A stretch of 64,000 bases of DNA from Methylobacillus rhizosphaerae (GCF_900187985.1 NZ_FZOA01000001.1:310001-374000); one strand, 5' to 3'. Counted from the stretch's first letter, positions 20,665-31,258 are shown. Made by a program: numbers and translations. The notes: generated by a model not told the origin, from the letters alone.

Positions 20665-23385
20665 ATGTTATCCACGTTGTTCAAAAAAATCTTCGGTAGC
20701 CGCAATGACCGGTTGGTAAAGCAGTACGCACAGAATGTCAGGGCGATCAATGCGTTGGAAGATGCGATGCAGGCCTTGACGGATGAGCAGTTGAAGGCCA
20801 AGACGGAAGAGTTCAAACAACGATACCAGCAAGGAGAGACCCTTGAGAAATTACTGCCGGAAGCGTTCGCCGTGGTGCGTGAGGGTGGCCGGCGTGTGTT
20901 GGGTATGCGCCACTTTGATGTTCAGCTGATCGGCGGCATGGTATTGAATGCCGGCAAGATTTCTGAAATGCGTACCGGCGAAGGTAAAACCCTGGTGGCG
21001 ACATTGCCTGCCTATCTCAATGCGTTGAGCGGCAAGGGTGTGCATGTGGTGACTGTCAACGATTACCTTGCGCGCCGTGATGCCGAGTGGATGGCCAAGC
21101 TCTATAATTTCCTTGGGTTGAGCGTCGGGATCAACCTCTCGCAAATGCCGCATGATGAAAAGCAGAAGGCCTATGCTGCGGACATCACTTACGGCACCAA
21201 CAATGAATTCGGTTTTGACTACCTGCGCGACAATATGGTGTTCACTGCAGAGGAGCGGGTGCAGCGCAGCCTCAACTATGCTCTGGTTGACGAAGTGGAC
21301 TCCATCCTGATTGATGAAGCGCGGACACCATTGATCATTTCCGGCCAGGCAGATGACAGTGTGGATCTCTATCTGCAGATGAACAGCATTGCTGCCAAGT
21401 TGGTGCGCCAGGAAACGGAAGAGGGCGAAGGTGATTTCTGGGTTGATGAGAAATCCCACCAGGTATTGTTGTCTGAGCAAGGGCATGAGCATGCCGAGGC
21501 TCTGCTGACTGAAGCCGGATTGCTGGCAGAGGGCAGCAGCCTTTACGATGCCGCCAATATCAGCTTGGTACATCACATGTACGCGGCCTTGCGTGCGCAG
21601 TCACTTTATCACCGCGACCAGCACTACGTCGTGCGCGATGGGGAAATTGTGATTGTGGACGAGTTTACCGGGCGCATGATGGCAGGCCGTCGCTGGTCTG
21701 ATGGATTGCATCAGGCGGTCGAGGCCAAGGAAGGCGTGCAGATCCAGAAGGAAAACCAGACACTGGCATCCATCACTTTCCAGAATTACTTCCGTATGTA
21801 CAGCAAGCTGTCCGGCATGACTGGGACTGCAGATACCGAAGCTTATGAATTCAGCCAGATTTACGGCCTGGAAACTGTGGTGATCCCTACCCATCGTGGC
21901 TTGCAGCGCAAGGACCAGATGGACAAGGTGTACCGTACCGCCAAGGAAAAGTATCAGGCGGTGATCGAGGACATCAAGGAATGCCAGAAACGCGGCCAGC
22001 CTGTGCTGGTGGGTACTACGTCTATCGAGAATTCCGAATTGATTTCCACTGTACTCACGCAAGCCAAGCTTGAGCATCAGGTGCTGAATGCCAAGCAGCA
22101 TGAGCGTGAAGCGCACATCATTGCCCAGGCAGGCCGTGCAGGCATGATTACCATTGCTACCAACATGGCTGGGCGAGGTACCGATATTGTTCTGGGTGGT
22201 AACCCGGAAACCGAAATTACCGCCATTGAAGTAGATGCCGAGATTCCCGAGGCTGACAAGGCTGCGCGTATTGCCAAGATCAGGGCCGAATGGCAAGTGC
22301 AGCATGATGCTGTGCTGGCTGCTGGCGGCCTGCATATCATCGGTACCGAGCGTCATGAGTCCCGTCGTGTGGATAACCAGCTGCGCGGTCGTGCAGGTCG
22401 TCAGGGTGACCCGGGTTCCAGCCGTTTCTACCTGTCACTCGAAGATCAGCTGCTGCGTATTTTTGCATCGGATCGGGTTGCTGCCATCATGGAGCGCCTG
22501 AAAATGCCAGAGGGTGAGGCGATTGAGCATCCCTGGGTAACCCGTGCGATTGAAAACGCCCAGCGCAAGGTGGAAGGCCGTAACTTTGATATCCGCAAGC
22601 AATTGCTGGAATATGACGATGTATCCAATGACCAGCGCAAGGTGATCTACCAGCAGCGTAATGAGCTACTTGAAGCAGCAGATGTGGGCGAAACCATTGC
22701 AGTCATGCGTGTGGATGTGATCAATGATCTTGTGGCCACTTATATCCCGCCGGAGAGTCTGGAAGAGCAGTGGGATATTCCAGGGCTGGAAAGGGCGTTG
22801 CAGGCAGATATCGGGCTGGAGGTTCCATTGCAGAGCATGCTGGAAGAGAATGCCAACCTGCATGAGGAAACTATACGCGAGCATATCGTGGACGCTGCCA
22901 ATGCTGCGTACTTGGCCAAGGAGGAGCTGGCCTCTGCAAGTGTCATGCGCCAATTTGAGCGTGCCGTGATGCTGCAGAGTGTGGATAACCATTGGCGTGA
23001 ACATCTGGCTGCGCTGGATCACTTGCGCCAGGGCATTCACCTGCGTTCCTATGCCCAGAAAAACCCCAAGCAGGAGTATAAGCGTGAAGCATTTGCCCTG
23101 TTTGCCAACCTGCTGGATACTATCAAGCGTGAGGTGACCCAGGTCACCATGCTGGTCAAGGTGCAAAGCGAGGCTGATGTTGAAGCGGTGGAAAAGCCGG
23201 CTGAACTGGAAAACGTGCAATATCAGCATGCTGATTTTGATGAAGCCGTGATTAGTGAAGAAGACGAGGCTGCCCAGCCGGCAGTGGCTACAGTAACGAA
23301 TGCGGCTGCCAAGATTGGCCGTAACGACCCTTGTCCCTGTGGGTCTGGCAAAAAATACAAGCAGTGCCATGGCAAGCTGAGCTGA
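20665..23385 (+). CDS. secA: Preprotein translocase ATPase SecA
   Basis: SecA drives protein export through SecYEG by ATP hydrolysis. The 906-residue protein has the Walker A region [17 protein letters not shown] near residue 100, the [15 protein letters not shown] box, the [16 protein letters not shown] motif and the helicase motif [20 protein letters not shown]-like sequence. The C-terminal zinc-binding tail [14 protein letters not shown], used to contact SecB and lipids, is present. Length is normal for proteobacteria. The DUF1289 gene overlaps its stop codon. Confidence 0.98.
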   Translation: MLSTLFKKIFGSRNDRLVKQYAQNVRAINALEDAMQALTDEQLKAKTEEFKQRYQQGETLEKLLPEAFAVVREGGRRVLGMRHFDVQLIGGMVLNAGKISEMRTGEGKTLVATLPAYLNALSGKGVHVVTVNDYLARRDAEWMAKLYNFLGLSVGINLSQMPHDEKQKAYAADITYGTNNEFGFDYLRDNMVFTAEERVQRSLNYALVDEVDSILIDEARTPLIISGQADDSVDLYLQMNSIAAKLVRQETEEGEGDFWVDEKSHQVLLSEQGHEHAEALLTEAGLLAEGSSLYDAANISLVHHMYAALRAQSLYHRDQHYVVRDGEIVIVDEFTGRMMAGRRWSDGLHQAVEAKEGVQIQKENQTLASITFQNYFRMYSKLSGMTGTADTEAYEFSQIYGLETVVIPTHRGLQRKDQMDKVYRTAKEKYQAVIEDIKECQKRGQPVLVGTTSIENSELISTVLTQAKLEHQVLNAKQHEREAHIIAQAGRAGMITIATNMAGRGTDIVLGGNPETEITAIEVDAEIPEADKAARIAKIRAEWQVQHDAVLAAGGLHIIGTERHESRRVDNQLRGRAGRQGDPGSSRFYLSLEDQLLRIFASDRVAAIMERLKMPEGEAIEHPWVTRAIENAQRKVEGRNFDIRKQLLEYDDVSNDQRKVIYQQRNELLEAADVGETIAVMRVDVINDLVATYIPPESLEEQWDIPGLERALQADIGLEVPLQSMLEENANLHEETIREHIVDAANAAYLAKEELASASVMRQFERAVMLQSVDNHWREHLAALDHLRQGIHLRSYAQKNPKQEYKREAFALFANLLDTIKREVTQVTMLVKVQSEADVEAVEKPAELENVQYQHADFDEAVISEEDEAAQPAVATVTNAAAKIGRNDPCPCGSGKKYKQCHGKLS

Positions 23386-23567
23386 TGGAGCTTGAAAGCA
23401 GGATTACTTCTCCATGTACCGGCGTATGTCGGATAGACCAGGAAAGCGGATTCTGTGCAGGATGCTTGCGTACCATCGCTGAAATTCGTGCCTGGCGTAG
23501 CATGGGAGATAAGGAGAAGTTGCAGGTCTTGCAACTTCTCAATGTCAGGCAAGTCAGCAAACATTGA
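23385..23567 (+). CDS. DUF1289 small cysteine-rich protein
   Basis: The 60-residue protein has the DUF1289 pattern: SPCTGVCRID, then GFCAGCLRTIAEI and the W of AWRSM. Four cysteines in CxxxC and CxxC pairs suggest a metal or cluster site. The ATG overlaps the secA stop by one base (TGATG), so it is translated with secA. Its function is not known; related small proteins are often placed beside dehydrogenase or RNA genes. Confidence 0.85.
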   Translation: MELESRITSPCTGVCRIDQESGFCAGCLRTIAEIRAWRSMGDKEKLQVLQLLNVRQVSKH

Positions 23568-23571
23568 ATAC

Positions 23572-23597
23572 AAGCCGGGATTTCCCGGCTTTTTTCT
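23572..23597 (+). terminator. Intrinsic terminator after secA-DUF1289
   Basis: AAGCCGGG (23572-23579) pairs with CCCGGCTT (23584-23591) with an ATTT loop, followed by TTTTC. It ends the M23-secA unit. Confidence 0.9.
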
Positions 23598-23681
23598 TGT
23601 TGGCTATCCTGACCAGCTAAGGTAAGCGTTATCTGATTGCGGTAGAATCAGGCTTTTGCCTTCCGGAAAAAGCTATTCATC

Positions 23682-24914
23682 ATGCCAGTCAATCTCATTG
23701 CACCCGATGCAAACTCCCTGTTACCGGTTCCAGGTGTGGAACTTGGTGTTGCCAAAGCCCATATCCGCAAACCTGACCGCAAGGATATGCTGGTTCTCAA
23801 GCTGGCTGAAGGCGCGCGCGTGGCAGGTGTGTTCACCAAGAACCGTTTCTGTGCTGCGCCAGTGATAGTCTGCAAGGAGCATTTGGCCAAGGCTGGTGGT
23901 GATATCCGTGCGCTGGTGGTCAATACTGGGAATGCCAATGCGGGAACCGGGGAGCCTGGTCTGGAAAATGCCCGTGCTACTTGTGTTGAACTGGCAAGAT
24001 TGCTGCAACTCAAACCTGAACAGGTATTGCCTTTCTCCACTGGTGTCATTCTGGAACCATTGCCTATGGATCGCCTGCTGGCTGGCCTGCCGCAATGTGT
24101 GGCTGACCTGAATGGGCAGCGCTGGTTTGATGCAGCTGAAGCCATCATGACGACCGACATTGTTTCCAAGGGTACTTCACGGCAAATCACCCTGGGTGGG
24201 AAGACTGTAACGATTACTGGTATTTCCAAGGGGTCAGGCATGATCCACCCGAACATGGCAACGATGTTGGGTTATGTGGCGACGGATGCTGCGATCAGCC
24301 AACAGGCGCTGGAAGTATTGATCGATCATGCCGTGAACCGCTCATTCAATTGCATCACTGTCGATGGTGATACCTCGACCAACGATTCTTTCATCATCAT
24401 GGCGACTGGCAAGGCGGGTAATGCCGAGATTAGCGATGTTGCCAGTGCAGAATTTAGCCAATTGCAAGATGCTGTGACCGAAGTGGCAATTGAGCTGGCG
24501 CAGGCAATTGTGCGTGATGGCGAGGGCGCCACCAAGTTCATGACGATCCAGGTCGAAGCTGGTCGGGATGTGGAAGAGTGCCGCAAGGTCGCCTATGCGA
24601 TTGCGCATTCGCCCTTGATCAAGACTGCTTTCTTCGCCTCTGATCCGAATCTGGGGCGGATTCTCGCCGCTATCGGCTATGCCGGTGTGGACGACCTGGA
24701 CGTGAATGCCATGCAGCTTTACCTGGGCGATGTGCTGGTGGCTGAGCATGGCGGGCGGGCAGTCAGTTATGTGGAGGAGCAGGGCGCTGCCGTGATGCAA
24801 GAAGCAGAGATCACTGTGCGTGTGGTGCTGAACCGCGGACAGACCGATGCCACGGTCTGGACCTGTGATTTTTCCTACGACTATGTCCGTATCAATGCGG
24901 ATTACCGCAGCTAG
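23682..24914 (+). CDS. argJ: Bifunctional glutamate N-acetyltransferase / N-acetylglutamate synthase
   Basis: ArgJ moves the acetyl group from N-acetylornithine to glutamate and can also use acetyl-CoA, so it can start and recycle the arginine pathway. The 410-residue protein has the autocleavage site NMATML with the nucleophile T194, preceded by KGSGMIHP, and ends in the typical [10 protein letters not shown]. The presence of ArgJ makes a separate ArgA partly redundant, which is worth noting given the odd ArgA at 3.7-5.3 kb. It is followed by the DUF815 ATPase gene after 7 bases. Confidence 0.96.
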   Translation: MPVNLIAPDANSLLPVPGVELGVAKAHIRKPDRKDMLVLKLAEGARVAGVFTKNRFCAAPVIVCKEHLAKAGGDIRALVVNTGNANAGTGEPGLENARATCVELARLLQLKPEQVLPFSTGVILEPLPMDRLLAGLPQCVADLNGQRWFDAAEAIMTTDIVSKGTSRQITLGGKTVTITGISKGSGMIHPNMATMLGYVATDAAISQQALEVLIDHAVNRSFNCITVDGDTSTNDSFIIMATGKAGNAEISDVASAEFSQLQDAVTEVAIELAQAIVRDGEGATKFMTIQVEAGRDVEECRKVAYAIAHSPLIKTAFFASDPNLGRILAAIGYAGVDDLDVNAMQLYLGDVLVAEHGGRAVSYVEEQGAAVMQEAEITVRVVLNRGQTDATVWTCDFSYDYVRINADYRS

Positions 24915-24921
24915 GAGTGTC

Positions 24922-25791
24922 ATGGCTGATTTTGAACAATTGATTACCCGCGCCGAGGCTGTGCTGGCTCGGTTGGAAAGCTTTCTGCCGCCACCGGCAG
25001 CAGAGCCTGACTGGAGTGCCATTGCCTGGCGCTGGCAGGTGTTGAATGGGCGTGGGCATCTGGTGGCGGTTGAACATCCCCACCATATCAGCTTGGATGA
25101 TATCTGCAACGTGGAAGAGCAGAAGGCTGATATCGTGCGCAATACAGAACAGTTTGTGCATGGTTATCCTGCCAATAACGTATTGCTGACCGGTGCGCGT
25201 GGTACTGGCAAGTCATCTCTGGTAAAAGCAGTGCTGAGCGCATTTTCCGACCAGGGTTTGCGGCTGGTCGAAGTGGACAAGCAGGACCTGGTTTCCTTGC
25301 CGGAAATTGTTGCCTTGTTACGTGAACGCAAGGAGCGTTTTATCATCTTCTGCGATGATCTGTCCTTTGAGTCCAGCGATCCTGGCTATAAGGCGCTTAA
25401 GGTGGTGCTGGATGGATCAATTGCTGCAACTTCAGATAATGTTGTTGTTTACGCAACTTCCAATCGTCGCCATCTTATGCCGGAATATATGTCGGAGAAT
25501 CTCGAGGTGACCCGTCACGGCGATGAAATCCGTCCCAGTGACACTACTGAAGAGAAGGTATCATTGTCTGAGCGCTTCGGCTTGTGGTTGTCCTTCTATT
25601 CCTTTAGCCAGGATGAATACCTGGCAGTCGTGGCGCAATGGCTTAAGCAGCATGGAGTGGAGGAGTTGGATGATGAAATACGCAGTGCTGCCCTGCTGTT
25701 CTCACATACACGTGGTGCCCGCAGTGGTCGGGTGGCCTATCAATTTGCACGTGACTACGTCGGGCGGCTGGCACTGACAGGAAAACAATGA
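24922..25791 (+). CDS. DUF815 family ATPase
   Basis: The 289-residue protein has Walker A GARGTGKSSLVKA near residue 90, Walker B-like FIIFCDDLSFE near 140, and the sensor region YATSNRRHLMPE, all typical of DUF815 AAA-type ATPases of unknown role. The ATG at 24922 has AGGAG 4 bases upstream. It sits between argJ and the Nudix-ThiE gene, with which it overlaps by four bases, so the three form an operon; this neighbourhood is common in beta- and gammaproteobacteria. Confidence 0.88.
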   Translation: MADFEQLITRAEAVLARLESFLPPPAAEPDWSAIAWRWQVLNGRGHLVAVEHPHHISLDDICNVEEQKADIVRNTEQFVHGYPANNVLLTGARGTGKSSLVKAVLSAFSDQGLRLVEVDKQDLVSLPEIVALLRERKERFIIFCDDLSFESSDPGYKALKVVLDGSIAATSDNVVVYATSNRRHLMPEYMSENLEVTRHGDEIRPSDTTEEKVSLSERFGLWLSFYSFSQDEYLAVVAQWLKQHGVEELDDEIRSAALLFSHTRGARSGRVAYQFARDYVGRLALTGKQ

Positions 25792-26729
25792 CTATGAAAG
25801 TTGTACGCGCGGCTGTGGCAATCCTCCAACGGCCTGATGGTCAAGTGTTATTGGCAGAGCGCCCGGCAGGAAAGCCGTGGGAAGGTTGGTGGGAGTTTCC
25901 GGGTGGAAAAATCGAAGCTGGTGAAGAGCCTTATCATGCCTTGGTGCGTGAATTGCATGAAGAGCTTGGCATTGAAGTGAGTACTGCCTATCCGTGGATG
26001 TTGCGCCGGTTCGATTATCCGGACCGTTCTGTTGAGTTACATTTCTTTATTGTGCGTGCATGGCAGCGTGAGCCAGCAGGATGTGAGGGGCAACGCTTGA
26101 GCTGGCAAAATCCGCATCTGCTGACAGTGGGGCCCATGTTGCCAGCGAATGAGCCAATTCTGGCTGCGTTGAATTTGCCGTCGCTGTATGCCATCAGTAA
26201 TGTATTGGAGCTGGGTGAGCAGCGTTTTCTTGCTGCATTGCAGCGGGTGCTGGACCAAGGCTTGCAACTGCTGCAATTGCGCGAAAAGCAATTGGCTGTA
26301 GATGCGCTGAGGGCGCTGGCGGAAAAAGTGCTGGCCTTGGCTCAGCCCTATCAGGCCAGAGTGTTACTCAATGGAGAAGTGGATACGGCCAGAAACCTGG
26401 GTTTTGCAGGGGTGCATTTATCGTCAGAGCATTTGATGGCGCTTTCCGAGCGACCGCAGGGTATGTTATGTGCGGCATCATGCCATGATAGGCGGCAACT
26501 GGAGCAGGCACAGCGACTGGCACTGGATTTTGCGGTTTTGTCGCCTGTGCTGCCAACCTTGAGCCATCCAGACAGCCAAGTGCTCGGGTGGGACGGGTTT
26601 TCCGCCTTGGCTCAGGGCAGTAGTCTGCCGGTTTATGCGCTGGGTGGCATGCAGTCGATGGACATTGAAAAGGCGTGGCAACATGGTGCACACGGAATTG
26701 CCATGATGCGCAGGGCATGGGAGGAGTGA
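25788..26729 (+). CDS. Nudix hydrolase (MutT-like) fused to a thiamine-phosphate-synthase-like domain
   Basis: Residues 1-130 form a MutT-like domain with a full Nudix box (GGKIEAGEEPYHALVREL then HEELGIE), likely removing 8-oxo-dGTP from the nucleotide pool. Residues 150-313 resemble ThiE: LQLLQLREK, ARVLLNGEVDTAR, GVHLSSEHL and a terminal GGMQSMDIEKAWQHGAHGIA. Such two-domain proteins are known in proteobacteria beside argJ; whether the ThiE part is active is unclear. The start overlaps the preceding stop (ATGA). A second ATG two codons on is also possible. Confidence 0.9.
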   Translation: MTMKVVRAAVAILQRPDGQVLLAERPAGKPWEGWWEFPGGKIEAGEEPYHALVRELHEELGIEVSTAYPWMLRRFDYPDRSVELHFFIVRAWQREPAGCEGQRLSWQNPHLLTVGPMLPANEPILAALNLPSLYAISNVLELGEQRFLAALQRVLDQGLQLLQLREKQLAVDALRALAEKVLALAQPYQARVLLNGEVDTARNLGFAGVHLSSEHLMALSERPQGMLCAASCHDRRQLEQAQRLALDFAVLSPVLPTLSHPDSQVLGWDGFSALAQGSSLPVYALGGMQSMDIEKAWQHGAHGIAMMRRAWEE

Positions 26730-27151
26730 TGCGTCGAAATGTATTGGGCTTGATTGTGATCGTGGTTGGAATAGGTGCGGGATTTGCTTATTTCTGGTCC
26801 AGGCCGGTGGCTACAGTCGCCATTGAGCCTTTGGCGTGCGAGGACATTCAGCAAGGATGTAAGAATGCCGATCTGACCATCAGAGCCATGACGACTCCCA
26901 AAGTCATGCAGCCGTTTGAAATGCGGATTGATGCTGCAGGCGCAGAAAAGGTAGTGGCGAATTTTGAAATGAAGGATATGCAGATGGGAGTGAACCGATA
27001 TCGCTTCCAGCCGCAAGCGGACGGGAGCTGGCAGGCGATGGTGACATTGCCGCTATGCACACATGGGCGCAACGATTGGTCAATGACGATTGAAACAATA
27101 CAGGCAGGCCAGTCCAGGCATTATCAACTGGAGTTCAGCGCACAGCCTTGA
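26729..27151 (+). CDS. Membrane-anchored protein of unknown function
   Basis: The 140-residue protein has an N-terminal membrane anchor (VLGLIVIVVGIGAGFAYF, about 5-22) and a periplasmic domain with three cysteines: two early ones in LACEDIQQGC and one in LPLCTHGRNDW. The domain looks all-beta, with alternating patterns such as NRYRFQPQADGSWQAMV. This recalls FixH or copper-chaperone-like folds, but I cannot assign it. The ATG overlaps the stop of the Nudix gene by one base, so it belongs to the argJ operon. It converges on yacG. Confidence 0.7.
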   Translation: MRRNVLGLIVIVVGIGAGFAYFWSRPVATVAIEPLACEDIQQGCKNADLTIRAMTTPKVMQPFEMRIDAAGAEKVVANFEMKDMQMGVNRYRFQPQADGSWQAMVTLPLCTHGRNDWSMTIETIQAGQSRHYQLEFSAQP

Positions 27152-27172
27152 CAGGCTGTTGTTCAGTGCCAG

Positions 27173-27334
27173 TTATTCATCGTTTTCAGGCTTGGGGCCT
27201 GTATCGGGAATACGATAGCTCTCGCTTGCCCATTGACCCAGGTCAATCAGCCGGCAGCGTTTGGAACAAAACGGCCGATATGGATTTTCGCTGGAATATT
27301 CTGCCTGTTCGCCACATTGCGGACAGGGCACCAT
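27173..27334 (-). CDS. yacG: DNA gyrase inhibitor YacG, zinc protein
   Basis: The protein has the YacG zinc site CPQC...PFCSKRC followed by [15 protein letters not shown], the family core. YacG binds and inhibits GyrB. The start is uncertain: the ATG at 27334 gives 53 residues and begins at MVPCPQCG; a GTG one codon later is possible, and an upstream ATG at 27388 would overlap zapD by about 45 bases. It follows coaE and zapD, the classical coaE-zapD-yacG order. Confidence 0.88.
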   Translation of the reverse strand: MVPCPQCGEQAEYSSENPYRPFCSKRCRLIDLGQWASESYRIPDTGPKPENDE

Positions 27335-27342
27335 TTTTTTGC

Positions 27343-28101
27343 TTACAGGTTGCACAGGGTCAGGGAGAAGTCGATGTCGGTATCGCACGGGCGCGGGCGT
27401 TGTGCGTTATCCAGGCTGTTGAAACGAATGTTGATGGCGTATTTGTTTGCGCTGACTTCAGGGAAGCATGGCGTGTCATCGCTGGTTTCCACCCGCAGCA
27501 TTTGTGCCGGTTTGGCTCCCCCCAGCATTTGCTGATAGGCGCCATTGATGGCAGTCATCCTTGAAGTAGCACCGCTGCCACGTAGGATGTGCAGGATAAT
27601 GCGTATGGCATTATAAAGTGGTATTAATGGGCTGATCCATATGCTGATGTCATGTTTACGGCGCTCACTGCTCAGCCCCAACCAGTAATGATAGGACGGC
27701 AGGTCAAACTCGCATACACCGCCGGGAATGACAGTGCGCTGTTTGATGCTCATGAGCCACTCGTTATCGCGTAAGGGCTGACCCAGCTTGCCTGCAATAT
27801 TGCGTAGTGGATGAGCGGCATTGTCAATGTCGGCGATCAACTCATCCAGCGCCTGTTCTTCAATGGATGGATTGCCGCGTAAATGATTCATCACCATCTT
27901 CTGGCGATCCAGCTCCTGCAACAGATCCATCTTGAGTTCAGCCCGCTCTATGATGTCCAGTATCTGGAAAGTGGAAAGCAGCACATTATGGTGCAGAAAC
28001 TCGTGATCCCCTTCAAGATTGTGCAGCACCTTGAGAAACAGGTCTTCCAGACGCAGCAGGGTGCGAATGCGTTCATTAAAAGGGTAATCGTAACTAGGCA
28101 C
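27343..28101 (-). CDS. zapD: Cell division protein ZapD
   Basis: ZapD bundles FtsZ filaments at the division ring. The 252-residue protein begins with [19 protein letters not shown], typical of the family, and is helical in its first half and beta-rich in the second ([15 protein letters not shown]). It uses a GTG start at 28101. It lies between coaE and yacG, the conserved neighbours. Confidence 0.92.
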   Translation of the reverse strand: MPSYDYPFNERIRTLLRLEDLFLKVLHNLEGDHEFLHHNVLLSTFQILDIIERAELKMDLLQELDRQKMVMNHLRGNPSIEEQALDELIADIDNAAHPLRNIAGKLGQPLRDNEWLMSIKQRTVIPGGVCEFDLPSYHYWLGLSSERRKHDISIWISPLIPLYNAIRIILHILRGSGATSRMTAINGAYQQMLGGAKPAQMLRVETSDDTPCFPEVSANKYAINIRFNSLDNAQRPRPCDTDIDFSLTLCNL

Positions 28102-28154
28102 GGCTTCTCGAGGCTGATCTGACAGGGAAGTATAGTTGCTGTGGATTATCAGAG

Positions 28155-28763
28155 TTATTCGCTAACTATGCAAGTCTTAATGAATTTCTCATGCATCTGG
28201 CGAATGTCATTCTTGAGATCTTCCAGGCTGCCATTATTGTCGATAATGTCATCTGCAAGTGCACGCCGGAAACTGCGCGATGCCTGGGAGGCAATGATGG
28301 AGCGTACCATTTCTTCACTGAAATTATTGCGATCCACGACGCGGCTGATTTGTTTATCTTCTGTACAATCAATGAGTAAAGTGCGGTTGACAATGCCTTC
28401 GTAGCGATTGGATTCAAAAAATAGCGGAATGGCGAGTATCTGGTAAGGGGCTTGCTTGTGGCTATCCAGTTCACGTAATGCTTCACGATGAATGGCAGGA
28501 TGCAGGATGGATTCGAGCCTCAGTCGGTCATCGGTACTGCTGAAGACACGCTCACGCATCTTGTTTCTATCCATGGCGCCATGTGCAGTAACATAGGATG
28601 GGCCGAATACTTCGGCGATTTTGGCAACCAGGGGTTGGCCTGCGCTGGTCAGGTGGCGTGAGATCACATCCACGTCAATCACCGGGACGCCCAGTTCGCT
28701 GAAAATTCTTGCAGCTTCACTTTTTCCGGCACCTATGCCGCCTGTGAGTCCAACTACATACAT
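28155..28763 (-). CDS. coaE: Dephospho-CoA kinase
   Basis: CoaE carries out the last step of coenzyme A synthesis. The 202-residue protein has the P-loop GLTGGIGAGKSEAA near residue 5, VIDVDVISRHL, and the lid region with HPAIHREALREL. The start at 28763 is preceded by GGAGG 8 bases upstream; an earlier in-frame ATG at 28805 would lie inside pilD. It follows pilD by 22 bases. Confidence 0.95.
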   Translation of the reverse strand: MYVVGLTGGIGAGKSEAARIFSELGVPVIDVDVISRHLTSAGQPLVAKIAEVFGPSYVTAHGAMDRNKMRERVFSSTDDRLRLESILHPAIHREALRELDSHKQAPYQILAIPLFFESNRYEGIVNRTLLIDCTEDKQISRVVDRNNFSEEMVRSIIASQASRSFRRALADDIIDNNGSLEDLKNDIRQMHEKFIKTCIVSE

Positions 28764-28785
28764 TGATTCAACCTCCGGTACAGTG

Positions 28786-29643
28786 TTACGAGAGATGTTT
28801 GCCAAAAAACATGACGATCAGGCCAGCCAGTGCCAGATATGGGCCAAAAGGGATAGGAGTCTCACGATCGTAATTGGCAAACATGAGTAAGGTGAGTCCT
28901 ATTATAGACCCGATGGCGGCTGATATCAGGATGATGGCAGGTAATAATTGCCAGCCAAACCAGGCGCCCAGTGCAGCTAACAGTTTGAAATCTCCATACC
29001 CCATACCTTCCTTGCCGGTAGCCAGTTTGAATAGCCAATATACTGACCATAAGCTGAGATAGCCCAGTGTGGCGCCCAGGACAGCGGAGGAAATATCTGT
29101 AAAGCCATGACCACTTAGGCTGAGCAATAATCCCAGCCACAGTAATGGTAAGGTGATGCTGTCTGGCAGGAGAAAAGTATCAAGATCAATGAATGTCAGG
29201 GCAAGCAGGGCGAAAACCAGTATCCAGGCAGCCACTGTCAGTGCAGAATAGCCGAAATGGACGCTGACCATGCCTGCCAGCAAACCGGAAAGTATTTCTA
29301 CAACAGGGTAGCGCAGGCTGATGGATGCCTTGCATGTGCGGCATTTCCCCCCAAGTGCCAGATAACTGAGCAACGGAATATTTTCAAGAGTGCTGAGGGT
29401 GTGCTTGCATCTGGGGCAGTGGGACCGTGGATGGGCCAGGTTATAGCGGGGGTATTCCTGTGCTGGCTGGTTCATGGCAGCCAGATGCTCCTGCTGCCAG
29501 GATAACTGCATCATGCGTGGCAACCGGTGAATGACTACATTGAGGAAGCTGCCTACAACCACGCCCAGCAGGACAGAGAGCACAATCAAGAAAGTGGGTG
29601 TGTCTTGCAGGGAGGTCAGGAATATGGAGACTGAATCAGGCAT
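28786..29643 (-). CDS. pilD: Type IV prepilin peptidase / N-methyltransferase
   Basis: PilD cleaves and methylates type IV prepilins at the inner membrane. The 285-residue protein has a cytoplasmic zinc loop with paired CPRC and CRTC cysteines and the two catalytic aspartates in FIDLDTFLLPD and MGYGDFKLL. About eight membrane segments are visible. No pilB or pilC is next to it here; instead coaE-zapD-yacG follow on the same strand. The ATG at 29643 places the first membrane segment correctly. Confidence 0.94.
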   Translation of the reverse strand: MPDSVSIFLTSLQDTPTFLIVLSVLLGVVVGSFLNVVIHRLPRMMQLSWQQEHLAAMNQPAQEYPRYNLAHPRSHCPRCKHTLSTLENIPLLSYLALGGKCRTCKASISLRYPVVEILSGLLAGMVSVHFGYSALTVAAWILVFALLALTFIDLDTFLLPDSITLPLLWLGLLLSLSGHGFTDISSAVLGATLGYLSLWSVYWLFKLATGKEGMGYGDFKLLAALGAWFGWQLLPAIILISAAIGSIIGLTLLMFANYDRETPIPFGPYLALAGLIVMFFGKHLS

Positions 29644-29816
29644 GCGCAGGATTGACGGTAAACTTTCTGCATCATCTCATCGTTATATGACTATGGCAAC
29701 CTGCAATGGCAGTGTGCCATGACTACTTGAAATCAGGAGAAATGCCGTCAATTAATAGTGGAGTAACCACGAGTGTAAGTAGTGATAAACCATCAATCAC
29801 CTGAAAGGAAACGCAT

Positions 29817-30137
29817 ATGAAGGAAACTGGAGCACACACTGCATGGGATGCCCCCGTTGTTTGCCGCGTTGAGGTTGATTTATCCGGGTGGCTGGAACAG
29901 TTGACGGGCAATTCGGATTGGGAAGTTTACGATGAATCCGATGATGAAAACTGCATGAGTTTTGCCATGCGCCATGGGCGGAAAACAGCAGAGGTTACTT
30001 TGTACCATAACGGCTACGCCATGGTGGACGTAGATGGCGAATCACTGTTTGATGGCGCATTGACGCCAGCTACCAGCGCTTGTGCTCATCTGAGCTATTA
30101 CCGGGCTGACAACGGAGACCTGATTACGTTGAACTGA
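29817..30137 (+). CDS. Conserved-looking small acidic protein, function unknown
   Basis: The 106-residue protein is acidic and soluble, with no signal peptide or membrane segment. It has a tryptophan-containing first half (VDLSGWLEQLTGNSDWEVY) and a beta-rich second half (AEVTLYHNGYAMVDVDG). AAAGGAAA lies 6 bases upstream of the ATG. It is divergent from pilD and converges on ispB with a two-base gap. I do not recognise a family. Confidence 0.65.
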   Translation: MKETGAHTAWDAPVVCRVEVDLSGWLEQLTGNSDWEVYDESDDENCMSFAMRHGRKTAEVTLYHNGYAMVDVDGESLFDGALTPATSACAHLSYYRADNGDLITLN

Positions 30138-30139
30138 GC

Positions 30140-31108
30140 CTAGAAGCTGCGGTTGACGGCAAATTGCGCCAACTGCAGCAATGCCTGGCGGTAAGCTGAA
30201 TCCGGTAAGTGCATGATGGCTGTACAGCCGAGTTCAGCTTCTGTTCTGGCAAGTTGGCGGACATGTTCCAGTGCGCCGGTGCTGTTGACAGCCTCCAGTA
30301 CGGCCGGCAGCTCGTCCAGTCCGCCTTCTTCAATAGCTGCGCGGATTATTCTGCTTTGTGCCTCATTGCCGTGTCGCATAGCGTAAAGTAGTGGCAGCGT
30401 GGGTTTGCCTTCGGCCAGGTCGTCGCCCAGGTTCTTGCCAATTTCATTGCTGTCGCCACTAAGGTCCAATACATCATCAATCAGCTGGAATGCTGTGCCC
30501 AGACGCATGCCGTACTCTGCCATGGCGGTCTCGTCCTCAGTGCTGGCATTGCAGATGATGGCGCCAAGCCGGGTGGCGGCTTCAAACAGTTTGGCTGTTT
30601 TATAGTGAATCACGCGGAGATAGGCATCGTCGCTGATATCAGCATCATGGACGTTCAGTAGCTGTAACACTTCACCTTCGGCAATAGTGTTGGTGGCTTC
30701 CGAGAGTACTTCCATGACGCGCATATTCTTTACATTCACCATCATCTGGAAGGTGCGGGAGTAGACAAAATCTCCAACCAGTACGCTGGCGGCATTGCCA
30801 AACAAGGTATTGGCTGTAGCTTTGCCACGGCGCATGGCCGACTCATCCACCACATCATCGTGTAGTAGTGTCGATGTGTGGATGAGCTCAATGACAGCTG
30901 CAAGCTCATGGTGATGCGACTGAATGTGTCCAAAAGTGCCGGCAGACAACAAAACCAGCGCAGGTCGCAGACGTTTTCCGCCGCTATTGACGATATAATC
31001 AGCCACCTGATTGATCAGGACGACATCAGAACGTAATGATTTCCGGATGACCGCATCAACTTTCTGCATGTCATCTGCGATACATGATTGAATAAAAGCT
31101 AAGGACAC
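30140..31108 (-). CDS. ispB: Octaprenyl (polyprenyl) diphosphate synthase
   Basis: IspB builds the isoprenoid tail of ubiquinone. The 322-residue protein has both aspartate-rich motifs: LLHDDVVDES near residue 83 and FQLIDDVLDLSGD near 210, with GGKRLRP near 44. The start is a GTG at 31108, giving MSLAFIQSCIADDM. It is divergent from rplU, the usual arrangement in proteobacteria. Confidence 0.95.
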   Translation of the reverse strand: MSLAFIQSCIADDMQKVDAVIRKSLRSDVVLINQVADYIVNSGGKRLRPALVLLSAGTFGHIQSHHHELAAVIELIHTSTLLHDDVVDESAMRRGKATANTLFGNAASVLVGDFVYSRTFQMMVNVKNMRVMEVLSEATNTIAEGEVLQLLNVHDADISDDAYLRVIHYKTAKLFEAATRLGAIICNASTEDETAMAEYGMRLGTAFQLIDDVLDLSGDSNEIGKNLGDDLAEGKPTLPLLYAMRHGNEAQSRIIRAAIEEGGLDELPAVLEAVNSTGALEHVRQLARTEAELGCTAIMHLPDSAYRQALLQLAQFAVNRSF

Positions 31109-31230
31109 ATCTGGCTGCCAAAAATAAGTCTGACGATTCTAACATAGGCACTGCCTAAATGCGGCGTCTAGTGTATGGTGCGTGCTGTCTTGCTTTTATT
31201 TGCTGCTATTAAATATCGCGTGAATAACAT

Positions 31231-31258
31231 TTGCTTTCCGTATGGTTTTCCGTATAAT
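31231..31258 (+). promoter_or_regulatory. Sigma-70 promoter of rplU-rpmA
   Basis: TTGCTT (31231-31236) and a perfect TATAAT (31253-31258) are separated by 16 bases and lie 40 bases before the rplU start. This is the clearest promoter in the window. Confidence 0.7.
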
